The position numbers and the translations under genes are program-made. From Parelaphostrongylus tenuis (taxonomy: Eukaryota; Nematoda; Chromadorea; Rhabditida; Metastrongylidae): DNA of 64,000 bases. The stretch's first letter is position 1. The number at the start of each line of letters is the position of its first letter. Shown piece after piece: positions 11,888-23,400 of this stretch. The notes beneath the pieces are model-generated. The model saw only the letters and a list, made by a program, of their open reading frames with translations. It did no database searches and was not told the DNA's origin. The stretch covers positions 370,849 through 434,848 of the forward strand of contig JAHQIW010007185.1 of assembly GCA_019055375.1 (NCBI GenBank), written 5' to 3'.

Positions 11888-13708
11888 TGAATGTATGTAT
11901 GTATGTATGTATGTATCTATGTATGTATGTATGCATGTATGTATGTATGTATGTATGTATGTATGTATGTATGTATGTATCTATGTATTTATATATGTAT
12001 GTATGTACGTATGTATGTATGTATGTATGTATGTATGTATGTATGTATGTATGTATGCACGTATGTATTGGGTTCAGAAATAAGTTCCTTAACATCCGCT
12101 GAGAACTCAAAGCTTATACATAAGTTAAATTGAGAACAACAATAACTGATCAGAAATCATATTATTTGACTGCTTTTGGCGGTGGTAAGATGTTACAATA
12201 TACCCGATGATATGCAATGAGAGTGATATGCAAAAGTGCAATATCTGTCAGCATTAGAGGCTGTAGTGTCGATAGCGATCACGCATGCCAGACCGTAGAC
12301 GGTAGCCGCTGACAGATAGACCCGTTGTAGCGTAGAAAGAGTGATGCCAAAACGGGCGTCGATAGTGCAACGGTTCCCCGGATAGGGTGAAATGTGGGTT
12401 CGAATCCTAGCTGACGCAAAAGTTTTGCACATCACTCTTCACCATTGAAAACGAATGTCTGGATAGTGATTAAGCAAATAACACTAGTAAACAGAAACAG
12501 TTTATTGCGGTTTCATGTTTTGATCTGCAGAATGTTGCTGGAGGTGGAGGCGCTGGTGGAGCAGTTCCACCCAAACCAGGTGGTCCGCGAATGGCAGGCA
12601 CTTACGATCCGAACTATCAAACATTGGCTGGCCTGAACAACGAAGATGTCTTTAAGCCAAAGGTGAGCATTTAGTTTATTGAATAGAACAATTTTTAGTG
12701 TCCATCGATCTATACGGATTTCAGGAAGCCGGTGCTGCGAAGCCTGCAGCAGCTCCACCTAAACCGGGCGGTCCGAAAATGGCAGGCACGTACGATCCGA
12801 ACTATCAAACATTGGCTGGCCTGGACAACGAAGATGTTTTCAAGCCGAAGGTGAGCATTTAATTTATTGAATAGAACAATTCTTAATTTCCATCGATCTA
12901 TACGGATTTCAGGGAGCCGGTGCTGCGAAGCCTGCAGCAGCTCCACCTAAACCGGGCGGTCCGAAAATGGCAGGCACGTACGATCCAAACTATCAAACAT
13001 TGGCTGGCCTGGACAACGAAGATGTTTTCAAGCCGAAGGTGAGCATTTAATTTATTGAATAGAACAATTCTTAGTGTCCATCGATCTATACGGATTTCAG
13101 GGAGCCGGTGCTGCGAAGCTTGCAGCAGCTCCACCTAAACCGGGCGGTCCGAAAATGGCAGGCACGTACGATCCAAACTATCAAACATTGGCTGGCCTGG
13201 ACAACGAAGATGTTTTCAAGCCGAAGGTGAGCATTTAATTTACTGAATAGAACAATTCTTAGTGTCCATCGATCTATACGGATTTCAGGGAGCCGGTGCT
13301 GCGAAGCCTGCAGCAGCTCCACCTAAACCGGGCGGTCCGAAAATGGCAGGCACGTACGATCCAAACTATCAAACATTGGCTGGCCTGGACAACGAAGATG
13401 TTTTCAAGCCGAAGGTGAGCATTTAATTTATTGAATAGAACAATTCTTTGTGTCCATCGATCTATACGGATTTCAGGGAGCCGGTGCTGCGAAGCCTGCA
13501 GCAGCTCCACCTAAACCGGGCGGTCCGAAAATGGCAGGCACTTACGATCCCAACTACCAGACTCTTGCTGGACTGAATAACGAGGACGTGTTCAAACCAA
13601 AGGTTCATAACTATGAGATATTCAAAAATTTCGGTATTGGAAATGAAATGAATAAGTGAATTTCAGGCAGCTGCTGGTGGTGGAGCACGAAATTGGAACA
13701 CGTATTAA
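11564..13708 (+). CDS. Repeat protein with seven YDPNYQTLAGL-type modules (5' end missing)
   Basis: Eight exons are visible: 11564-11680, 12531-12662, 12725-12850, 12913-13038, 13101-13226, 13289-13414, 13477-13602 and 13667-13708. All visible introns are phase 0 with GT...AG ends, and the joined frame stays open for 306 residues to the TAA at 13706-13708. Each of the first seven exons encodes a glycine/alanine/proline/lysine-rich lead (such as AAAPPKPGGPK) followed by a module close to MAGTYDPNYQTLAGLxNEDV plus FKPK. The last exon adds 13 residues ending in ARNWNTY. No transmembrane segment or enzymatic motif is visible. The N-terminal exon was not found, so the product is longer than seen. 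I do not recognise the family with certainty; a small nematode-specific structural repeat protein is inference. A possible polyadenylation signal AATAAA lies at 13932-13937. Confidence 0.85.
11789..12068 (+). repeat. (TA)n and (TATG)n microsatellite
   Basis: About 30 bp of alternating TA is followed by roughly 230 bp of TATG/TGTA tetranucleotide units with scattered interruptions (CATG, TATC, TACG). All six frames stay open because a four-base unit without in-frame stops repeats every 12 bases; the apparent tyrosine/valine/cysteine/methionine-rich proteins here are artefacts. Confidence 0.95.
12200..12440 (+). repeat. Family B tRNA-derived element
   Basis: Contains GGCGTCGATAGTGCAACGG (box A-like) and GTGGGTTCGAATCC (box B-like), ending in TAGCTGACGCAAAAGTTTTG. 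The same organisation occurs at 23.2, 30.0-30.2 and 52.2 kb. It sits in an intron of the repeat-protein gene, in the sense direction. Confidence 0.75.
12531..12662 (+). CDS. Repeat-protein exon 2 (44 codons)
   Basis: Begins with a distinct glycine-rich lead NVAGGGGAGGAVPPKPGGPR, then the standard module with GLNNEDVFKPK. Its 3' half and the following intron are homologous to the 188-bp array, but its 5' half is not, so the array's left edge falls inside this exon. Confidence 0.9.
12725..12850 (+). CDS. Repeat-protein exon 3 (array unit 1)
   Basis: 42 codons, phase 0 at both ends. It begins EAGAAKPAAA instead of the GAGAAKPAAA of later units and ends GLDNEDVFKPK. The donor is GTGAGC, as in the following units. 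Confidence 0.92.
12913..13038 (+). CDS. Repeat-protein exon 4 (array unit 2)
   Basis: 42 codons, GAGAAKPAAAPPKPGG lead and module with GLDNEDVFKPK. By eye it is identical in sequence to exon 6, although intron sequence separates them. Confidence 0.92.
13101..13226 (+). CDS. Repeat-protein exon 5 (array unit 3)
   Basis: 42 codons. A C-to-T change makes the lead AAKLAAA instead of AAKPAAA, the only amino-acid difference from exons 4 and 6. Confidence 0.92.
13289..13414 (+). CDS. Repeat-protein exon 6 (array unit 4)
   Basis: 42 codons, same protein sequence as exon 4, phase 0 on both sides. The preceding intron carries a TTTACTGAAT variant, which distinguishes this unit. Confidence 0.92.
13477..13602 (+). 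CDS. Repeat-protein exon 7 (array unit 5, chimeric)
   Basis: The 5' half matches the other array units, while the 3' half uses different synonymous codons (GATCCCAACTACCAGACTCT) and reads GLNNEDVFKPK. This suggests an older 3' half joined to a recently converted 5' half. The following 64-bp intron is unrelated to the array intron. Confidence 0.92.
13667..13708 (+). CDS. Repeat-protein terminal exon
   Basis: Follows TTTCAG and encodes AAAGGGARNWNTY and TAA. Small, glycine-rich and in frame with exon 7. Confidence 0.88.
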   Translation, partial: AAAGGGARNWNTY

Positions 13709-13931
13709 TTTGGCAGAGCATTTCATTCACAAATACATGTCCTATTTGCATTATAGAAATAATCCAATCGATTCAGATTTTTGTCACAAATTTTTCAACG
13801 CATTAACCATAAAGTTAAGAATTTTGAGAAGAAATTTTGAGTTTCGAATGATTTTAATATCCCCATTCTGTTTCATGAAGTGTCAATCATTTAACAACGC
13901 ACAAAAGTTGTAAATTGAATTTCCAGCGACA

Positions 13932-13937
13932 TAATAA
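13932..13937 (+). terminator. Possible polyadenylation signal AATAAA
   Basis: Canonical hexamer about 225 bp after the stop codon of the repeat-protein gene. It is the first one seen downstream; use is inferred. Confidence 0.4.
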
Positions 13938-13939
13938 AA

Positions 13940-16900
13940 ATTGTCGCCAGAGCGATTTTCTTCCTTTATTATTTAGATTCACTAATGACTAAACACTAGT
14001 GCAGTTTATTGCATTACAAATGTGGTAAACGATACACTGTGGTGAAGAAATACACAATTTTGAAGAGATTACATGACTTATCTTCATATGACATGTTGAT
14101 TCATCTGGTCATTCTCTTTATTTACATTAATTTCTCACCGTCGTCTTCCTCCAAAACAATCAAGTTCGAGTGTTCTCGGCGACAAGTTGACCATGTGGAA
14201 TCTATCCTACTTTTCAAACTGGCGAAGGGTGGTCATGAAAGGTGTCTGCAGGTGACTGTGCAACCGCGTTGAGAGATTTTCACCAGTGAAAAAACTCCTG
14301 CTGATAGTCTAGGTACTCCTGTGATTTTGCTCTGACAGGTAACTGGAAGTTATTTACCTAATAATTGCATGCATAAAAGTCTTAGCAATTGAACGAGGCG
14401 AACACCCTCAAAATTTTCTTACCCATTGTGGAGCACATGTAGACCAATACCTCTATGACTGCTCAGTAACTTTCATGTAGTTCTTTGCAACCTTTCAGCA
14501 CTACTTTTTTATCAAATTCACTTTTTTTCAAACTGCCACAGAAACAGGAAAATCCGTCACGAAATTGTGCCAGAGTTCATCAGAGATGAGAAATATTCAC
14601 CACCATTGACGTTATTTTGATCGCATAGATGATAAGACCCAGCCTCCACTCAGACGAATCAGTTTTCTCAAATTTCATTATTACTACCATTCTGTAGTAT
14701 CTGCTCCTCTCTTGATGGATGAGGACATTAGCAAGCATCAGTAACGTCGACGTTTCTTCATGTTCAATTCAAGAATGACTCAATGGGTTCCGTGCACTCA
14801 TTGGGCATCGTCTTATCCATAGGAAAATCATCGTGATAAACTTCGACTATTGAGTCGATTTTCCTTCAATGGTCTGCTCAGATTTAGTGCTCCCTATCCA
14901 TTAATTTATTGCTTTATCAAACCGTATGGCCTATTCTTCCACGTCTTGGTGTACACGGCTCACTCTGGTCTTTTGCAAAATAAGAAGGAATATTACAGCT
15001 TTAGCTAATACGCTTATCAAGTCCGCTCTGTGTTCTCTTTTTATGGAATGATATAATGGAATTTCTAATGTTTTGATAACAGTAGCTGTAAGGCCTTGCG
15101 GTGTTGATCGAAATCGAAGACATTATTTCTCGCTCCCTGAATCCGGTGGACTCTAGCACAAAAACTGCCGCCCTCTGGATTTTCAATGGTAGTCGTCGTT
15201 CTATAACTGTACCTACGTTGAAAGGAAAATTCTGGGGCACTTTAGAAAGATGAGATAGCTCCTATGCATATCATCGCAATATTACAATTACTTATGCGGG
15301 ATTTATATACAATTCGTCTTTATTTTCACATTGATACAAGCCCTGCCATGTTCAACGATATAATCGAAGTTCGTGTTTTATTGCGTGATTATTGGAGAAA
15401 GGATCTTTCAAAGTGAGCTGCAGTCTTTGGAATCAGCGAAATTGATAGGGAGAGCACAACAAGCATATCTGCTGCTGGACGCTGGTTTCAACGCTCTGAT
15501 GCTGGAGATCTTGATCTCAAAGACAAGAGTCGCCGAATTGAATTGTTCGATGAAGTTGAAGAAGCACATTAAGAGTTCTTTGATTTGAAGTCGATGGATT
15601 AAACCTTCGACTAGATCCGAAAGTTGGCGGATCAACGGCAGAGAGTCGTAGAAAGCGACGGCTTTTGTTTAACATAGTTGACATTATTTTGTTTGGAATT
15701 CATGCATAATTTTCGTTTTCTACAAGTGCCCCAGAACTTCTCCTTCAACCTGACATGTCTGCAGTTAGAGTTCGAGCTGCAAAACAGTCGTTTATGGGAG
15801 TAACTTTTTCGTCCATTTATTTTCACTGTTTTCATTATTTTCAATGGCACCGTAACATTTAGTTTTTCTCTCACACTGATCTATTCACGCTGTTAATAGA
15901 CAATCACTTCTGGTGTCGGTAGAACAGCTACCACGAAAGTGTTAAACGCTTCCTTGACTCTTTCACAACATAAAAAACATCTATGTACAAATAATATCTA
16001 CTCGTAGCGTTTCCCTAGAGCGTTGTGCTCGATTCTTCGGGATCAGACCACGGCCATGCTGGTTGATCAACTGAAACTTGTCGTCCATCAAAGTTTGTCT
16101 CTCAGTCCCATTCTCCTCATTTTTAGTGTTCATTCAAAATTGACTAGTTACCGTTTTTCGGTGGAGTCGTCGACGATCCATTAGCTGAGAATCTGAATAT
16201 AGAAACTTTATCTGACGCCAGATGACAGGGAGTGAGACTTCTTTCTCAACTCAATAGAAAAACCTTTCTTTCTCGTTCAAAGCCAATCATTCATGATTTA
16301 ACGAAGTAGAACAGCGGGTACTCACTCAAGTCTATATGTACTGTGCTTCTATGCCCTTTATAGCCTATAGACCCTACTAGCTTTTGTGTTTCTTGAATGA
16401 GTATACACAATGACGTTTTGAAAGTTTTGCTTTATCCAGAGTCGTTTCTGTTCCTTCTAAGCCTTCCATTCAATATCGTCCGTAATTCCAGTTAGCCAAT
16501 TCAAGTGACTACTAACCTGTTCTCTAACAAAAGCAAATTATTTTCTGCCGTTGAAGCGAGTCCACTGGCGAAACACCAATCTGCAAATTCCACAGTCAAA
16601 TATCAGTCTAGTAATCTCAACACATGTTAGCTTTTTGACCACCAAACACTCTTCGCTTACCAACTTTTAGCAGTCTGATAAAAAATCATTATAAGTAATA
16701 GGCTCCTAGCAGTGGAAATCAATTCACACTACAAACTTGCCTCCCATTTATGTAAGATTTGAGATCGGCTCACATTGCCGTGAATGTCTTTGACAATAAA
16801 TCGTGCTATTATGGTCGAGTGATAGTATCACTAATTTTCTACACTACAAATTGAAGTTCTACGGAGAAGTTGAGCCAAAAAGTTCAAGTTACAATATTCA

Positions 16901-17300
16901 TAGGTTACTGATTGTATTAATGAATAATACAGCCAAATTCTGACAAACCTTGCTGTAAGAACTGCGTATCACCGAGTTCCCGAAGTTTCTGCAACAAATC
17001 CCAAAGTTGTGTGCTTTTCTGGAATCTTTCTTTGACTCAACAGCAGTAAGTGAGCAAGATTTGATTTGACTAATAACTTAGAAGAAAACTTCTCTTGAAA
17101 GAGAAAACCACGACAGCATTTTCAAATCTGTTTACATCTGTTCATTATTCACATCAAACACAGACGCCGAACAATACAGAAAGGATTCACGGTTCAATCC
17201 GAGCTTCAAGTTTGCACATTCCCCCCTCCCCCCCTCCTTTCTATAGCTAAGAATTGGTACCAAAGTTGTCTGGGACGTTTCCAACGTTTCCAAACGGAAA
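13940..17300. other. Intergenic stretch between two convergent genes
   Basis: No recognisable gene or repeat family. Open frames reach 87 codons without motifs or splice partners. A C-rich tract (CCCCCCTCCCCCCCTCC) lies at about 17220-17238, just past the 3' end of the gbb-2 model. Confidence 0.4.
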
Positions 17301-17306
17301 GTCCGG

Positions 17307-17471
17307 CTAAGAGTAAAGCGTTTCAGGAATGATAGCCGTTTTGGCAGCTACTAGTTGCAAAATGGTAGCCTCCGTTTGATCCACAGGAGCCGACGACTGC
17401 TCCAATGTGCTGGCAAACAGAGGATGTCCGGTTAGGCTTACGTCAGCACTCCAGGGAACAAAACAGCTATA
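17307..17471 (-). CDS. gbb-2 possible last exon
   Basis: 55 codons including TAG, after a TTTTAG acceptor, in phase with exon 18. Contains [20 protein letters not shown] and ends IIPETLYS. No family match is known for this tail, and an equally clean exon-like frame lies on the opposite strand (17436-17534). Assignment therefore rests on phase, position and orientation only. Confidence 0.4.
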   Translation of the reverse strand, partial: YSCFVPWSADVSLTGHPLFASTLEQSSAPVDQTEATILQLVAAKTAIIPETLYS

Positions 17472-20400
17472 CTAAAACTACTTCCTGTGGTGGAGCCTGT
17501 ACCATCGGTGAAGACGGGCCGTCCAAATATTCAGGTAAGTGAGTTTTCTGGGACAATAACAAGTACGGATTTAGTTTATTTGCTGAAGCTCCAAAACCAC
17601 TGCGTTAAACGAGTACGCATCTCCTTTACCTCTACCAGGACGTGGGTGGAGTCAAATGCATAGTATTTTCCTGTAAAACCAACCAACTTGGACAGTTTCA
17701 TCCTTTCATCAAATAGTAAACCTCATAGGAAGTGAATTATGTTGCGCACTTTTATCTTGAACACTGCTCAACTCTATAGAGGAATTGGACCCAATACACC
17801 AACCGACAATGGCTGCATTAATTCATGTTTTGCTTCGCCTTCGTTTATGATGCTTCGTTGAAAAATGATTCTTCAAAGTAAAAAAAATAAGCGCTATCCT
17901 TTATTAAACTCAAATTTCAGTTTCACAAAAAAACGATTAATACTGTTTCAAAAATATTACTAATAAATGGTAGGACCACCTGATGAACACAACGTCGTCT
18001 CAACTGATTCTCTGCTTCGGCTTTAGCTAATAGATCCTTATGACTTTCCTTCCTAAAAAGAACTTCAGCATAAAGGGAGGACTGCGTAGTATTCTCTTTT
18101 CTATAAATGCACAATATGTGTTATTTTATTGCTGAAAGCGACGCTGTTATAGAATGGTGCTTTTGAAAGAATACTAGCAACTTTCGCTCATTTAGACTGG
18201 CGCACTGATAACACTTAGAAACAGTTCACATAAAAACTGTCCTATCTTCAAAAAAAACCACGTGAGAATGATGTCTTCTTTGATGTCGACAGCTAATGTT
18301 TCCGCTACTTTGCCTTCCTCAGAGCCTAGCCGTACTATATCATATCATATCTACTTTCCTAGTTCATAGTTCTCATATATAGTAGAAATCATAAGTAAAA
18401 TATCAATGTAAATAATCACCTATTCAATGAAGGTGCGTGTAGCGCAGTGGTTAGAGGTGCCCTGCGACACACACGTGGTTGGGTCCTGAGCCCAAGGCTC
18501 ACCGAAGCTTCCGTCCCTCTAAAGCGGCGATTTAGGGTGCTAATCTATCTGGCAGATAGCAGCGCTGACTTCATATCAGACATCGCGAGCCGTCTTGAGG
18601 GGCAGACATGCATTTATTCATTTTGAAGGATGTTTGACAAAGCTGATTTCATGCGCATCTTTCGGTAAGTGATCAATGCCGAACATTTTATCCTTTTCAC
18701 TTAACATATATAGCTCACAGTTTAACTACCTCTACGGGTAGGGTCATCAGTGCGTTGTCACACATACTGGAGAATCATTCTGAAACAAGGTGCCACATCG
18801 CTTGTAATATTTACACGCTCTACTATTCTATTCACCCTTGTACATTGAAATTTATCCGAAAGTCTCCACAAATTTGCCCAAGCCAAAGTTCTCGACTTGT
18901 GCCCTTGACTTGACCATCATTACCACTTTATAGTCGTCACCATTTCGATTTTCTCTTCAGGTCGACATGATACTATTCACAAATTCTCAACTATCGACAC
19001 ATGAATATTTGTTTTCTCAACAGATCTACTCAGGAAGGTATGGACCTATGTCGTGAATTTTTGGTGAGCAGCTAGAGTAATCAACTCTACATCAGAAAAC
19101 ATAAAGAGAACTAGCTTTTTTCTGAATGTCCAAATGTATCTTCGAAGTAGCTAAACTACGAAATGCCATCAAAATCCAAACAATAAAAACACGCTACTAC
19201 ACTACTCTCAGCTCATCGCTCACCCCAAAAAGAACACTTATTTTCAAAAAATGTATCGAAGAAATGTTAACATGGTAGGAGAGAAGAGAAAGTATCTATT
19301 CACTTGGCACGACAAAAAGTCATTTCATTTGGTCGTGAAAGAACAGCAGCTGAAGTTAAATTAACGAGAGAGATCAGCCTTTTAACGAAAACAATAGAGT
19401 GTCAAGCCCAAAGGAAAGGCTGTAGGGAGAGTTGGGCTCTCGAGAGAACTTACTATAAAAAGATCGAAAGACGACGGGTTCCGCCCGACTGACGAGTCTG
19501 TAGGGACGAAACACGTGTATCGGGCTGTACAAGAGCCCTTACCAGACCACATGACAATTTGGCTCAAATAGTAATGAAAGGATTTATTGAAATTTGAGCG
19601 TGTTCTTAACAAAATACTCGAAATAAAGGTATGATATGATAAAGAAATACCAACCAAAAAACAATCGAAAGCGCAACACTCTGTGTTAGGTGAAAATTCA
19701 CTTGACATAGAGTGTAAAACGTTCGTCTTCGATAACTCTCTGTAGGGAGAGTAGGGCTCCCGAGAGAAGTGGCTATAAAAAGATCGAAAGACGACGGATA
19801 ACAAATAAAACAGGTGCCTCTATCTAAAGGTGCCTGGAAAAAGTGGCCTGAGAAGTCGTGTTGAGAATTATAGAGTTTTTTACTTAATACAGTATGTTTC
19901 CAATAGGTTCGCAACCGCCTTTGTAATCGCCTATTTGAAGCGAAGAATTGTGTGATATAAGGGTTCTAGGGAAAGAAACTGGTACTAAATGAGTTTAGGC
20001 AAGATGTACTCAAACTCTCATAGGAAATCTGCTGATGAATATATAAGCAAAACACGAAGACTACTTTGTATGAGCATATAGGTATATTAGATGAAAGGTT
20101 TCAAGTACTTTTTTAGGTACACATATGACAAAAAGGAATAGCAGTGACGACACTCAAGTAATAGTCAACAGGGGGCACGAGTCAAAAAAATGAACTTGAA
20201 AACGCTCAAAGCCTTTTAAATAACATTCAAGGTCCTAAGAGAGAATAGCAGTGGAGGGAATCTAAGCATCAAAAATGATATGGCACCTTATCTCAGAATA
20301 TTTTGTAGTTGTAGTTAAGTTCATGGGGGGTGCAATAGCCGAGTGGTTGTGATGCTCGTCGCGGCTGGCGTGAATTCGAGCTTCATCCCCCCTCCAAACT

Positions 20401-23400
20401 CTCTGCGGCAGCCAACAACAACGCCCTCTGGAGCGCCACAGTCAGGCCATTCTTGAGATCCCAAAAAGACTCGCTCAACCACTGTTCCACGCCGTTCAAG
20501 AAGAAGACGAAAGCTTAATCAAATGCTAGAAGTACTGGGACCCGCAAAGTGAAAAAGAGCACTCCAATGACGGATCAAATAAGAAAAGAAAAAAAGCAAC
20601 GGTGACTTTACCTATATAAGTGATTAGACGGAGGGTTTTATGTAATAGGTAGACATTTGAATTGATTTTTACAAAAGAGTTTCACTAATTATAGGGAATA
20701 TCAACTAAGCAATTAGATATAGTACGATAGCACGTTTAGGCAAAGAAAGGTGAGTTGAAATATCAGTTGTCGATTCTGAAGAAGATTTACCAACTTGATG
20801 CAATTTTATATAAAAATGGACAATTCGAAGACAGTTTTCCATTACTCATGTCGAGATTTAGTGAGCGTCGCGCTTTTTGAATTTATAATTTCGTATAGGT
20901 TTTACATAATCCTACTGATGTTAGTGGATTGAAATAGAGATGAAAACAAGGAAATGTGTAGCAATCGATAGCAAATGAAGGTACATTAGTACAAAGTTTT
21001 GTTAGTTCGTCTTCACGGAATGCTCATAATATAGAAAGCTTGGCACCTTCTTGATTTGGCAAATTTCTTCTGCCAAAATAGCCAATTCTGACCCTCCCAG
21101 GATATCGCCATCCGGAACGTAAAACTCCTCACATTGGTTCAACTTTGCTAACCCTCAAAAGGAAATTGCCAACTACATTAGTAACTTGGGTCAGATTAAA
21201 CCAAGTAAATCGGATGAGGTTATTCGTTACTTATGCACTGATTTAGCAGAAGCTGACATAGTAATCCATTTTGAGATAACCATAAGTAACATTTTCAATC
21301 TGAGCTGAAACTTACGTGTTCGGAATGACGTTTGTGGTGGTTGTGCTGTCACTAAAACCACCAGCTTTCATCATCCCTCGACGGTAACCTTTCGGATTTT
21401 TGCCGGCTGGATTTCGAACCAACTCAACAATCTTAACACCTTGTCACTTTCAGTACACTAAAAGCTTTGGAACGTGCAGGAATTTTTAGGGCTTTTCATA
21501 GGACTGTTTCAAAAAAAAATGGAATTTAAATAAGAAAGTTACCTTTGGCACAAACACGAGGCACAAGGTAAGTGTTGTCGAAAAAATGATAAAAAAACAA
21601 GAGAGAGCAAACGCTTCGTTGACTCGTTCCTGAACGACGACGAGCGAAGAATGTATCACAGAAAGTAGGAAAAGTAAACAAAATAAAAAGAACAAGACAG
21701 AAGCAACAACACTCATATAACAACGATCTTAAGGATTTACGAAGAAAATGATAAGAGTGTGGAGTAAAAAGAAGATAAAAGATAACTAGGAAACGTTTAG
21801 CGTCGATTAAACCAAAGCGGACGTGTTTCGCATTCGATTCTTCTTATAGCATCACTACAAATCTAATGCATACTTCACCTATACAATGACATGCGATAGC
21901 TATTGCGATAATTGGGTATTGCACCCTTCCAGAGAGGTCTGCTACCAACATTGTATGATAGAGGGTTTAGGTTTCAATACTGCATATCAGAAACGAACCC
22001 ATGCGTATTGTAATGTCACCGCGAAGCTCGGCGCTAAATTAGTCCCGCAAATATTTTGTAAGTAGGTTTGACGAAAACTAAAAGCTAGAAAGCTCTCGGC
22101 GCTGATCATACCTCGAGGGATGCGTTATGCATTCGTCTTCAATGTTTAAACTCGTCTGAGGCAATTGAAAGCATATCTGGCCTTTACAATGACTCGCGGT
22201 GGCCTCCCGCATTATCGAGTCAGTGCTGCTTATACTCCAAAACAAGTCTGCGACCAGTCCGGTACCCAATTAACCGACGCCCTGGAGGATGGATGACTTG
22301 TTGAACTGTGAGCGCAAGATCGAACCATTAACCTTGCGTGCGATGCAGAGCACTTCTAAGCACTGCGCCACATGCGCTTTATGCCAAAAATATGTGCCGA
22401 AAACTTCTAGACACTGCCTTTCAGTCGACTGTTTTCTAGGAGGAAAAGTCGATCATAAGGTAAAGTCTATATGCTTGATAACAGCAGCAAATCATGGACT
22501 GAGAAATGGTAAAGGCAATATTTCATGTTGTCGGGACCTAACCATGTTTCCCCGTTTCCTATGGGGGTGACACAGGAAAGACCGCCGATACGTACGTAAG
22601 CCAGTGACATACGAAACCTCGAAAAAGGCTCGGAACAGTCTCTCAGAATATATCTAACATAAACTGAACACATCAGTAAGACACAACTTTTCCAACAAAC
22701 ATCACATGTTACTGAATATTCAAAAAACAACACCTGTAGGATGACACTGATCGCTAATCCAATAGTGCTCATAACCACAACATTGTAAACGCTCATACCG
22801 ATGTATTTGCTATCATTCAACGCTGGCACATTCACATGTCGCGTTTCCCATGCCAAAAGCAGCCAAGAATCTGTGAAATCATCGTATCTTGACTACAATA
22901 TCATTACATAGGTCATCATCTAGTAAATGATGTGTAACTTTTTTTTAATACAACAAAAATACGAAATCTCGTAAACATCATTCAAACAAATGTGTTCAAA
23001 ATGATAGTGGGGTGCCCTAGATAATCTGTCATCATTATATATATCCATTAAATGGTTTCACTTTTATCCCCCTCATTGCTAAGAAAGGCTCTCTTAAATC
23101 AATGATCGTGGCAGTCAAAATAGAAAGAATTATGACTGATTATCGGTATCCAATGTCTGTCAACTCAAGTGGGTTCAGTGCCGATAGCGGCTGTCCCGCC
23201 ATACCGTCGACGGTTGGCTGTTGGCAGACAACGCGTTATAGCGTAAATAAGAGCGCTGTGCAAAACGCGCGTCGGTAGTGCAACGGTTAGCATACGCTCC
23301 CGGAAAGAGTGAGATCTGAGTTCGAATCCCGGCTGACGCAAACCTTTTTGCACAGTACTCCACATATTGGGTGTTTACACGTTATTCTTTCTCATGGCAG

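Larger units (their letters stand above)
11681..12530 (+). other. 850-bp intron of the repeat-protein gene
   Basis: The only long intron visible in the gene; the others are 62-64 bp. It holds a (TATG)n tract and a family B tRNA-derived element, so its length comes largely from inserted or expanded repeats. Confidence 0.75.
12573..13602 (+). repeat. 188-bp tandem exon-intron array
   Basis: The unit is a 126-bp exon plus a 62-bp intron, with exon starts at 12725, 12913, 13101, 13289 and 13477 at exact 188-bp spacing. Exons 4 and 6 appear identical, exon 5 differs by one base (CTTGCA for CCTGCA), and exon 3 carries a few changes. Intron copies differ only at single sites (for example TTCTTAATTTCC, TTCTTAGTGTCC, TTCTTTGTGTCC). 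The 3' half of the last exon is clearly more diverged. The pattern indicates recent unequal crossing-over or gene conversion. Confidence 0.95.

Noticed and set aside
12069..12130. Sequence GGGTTCAGAAATAAGTTCC resembling a mariner inverted-repeat end
   Set aside because: Only one end is visible and no partner end or transposase lies nearby.
11609..12133. Tyrosine/valine/cysteine/methionine-rich open frames on both strands
   Set aside because: Translation of a tetranucleotide microsatellite.
12513..13510. Series of 78-81 codon minus-strand frames repeating every 188 bp
   Set aside because: They are antisense shadows of the tandem exon array.
21047..21142. Exon-like minus frame ([19 protein letters not shown]) between gbb-2 exons 17 and 18
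   Set aside because: It is phase 0 at both ends and cannot be inserted between exons that meet in phase 2. It could be an unrelated or alternative exon, but nothing supports that.
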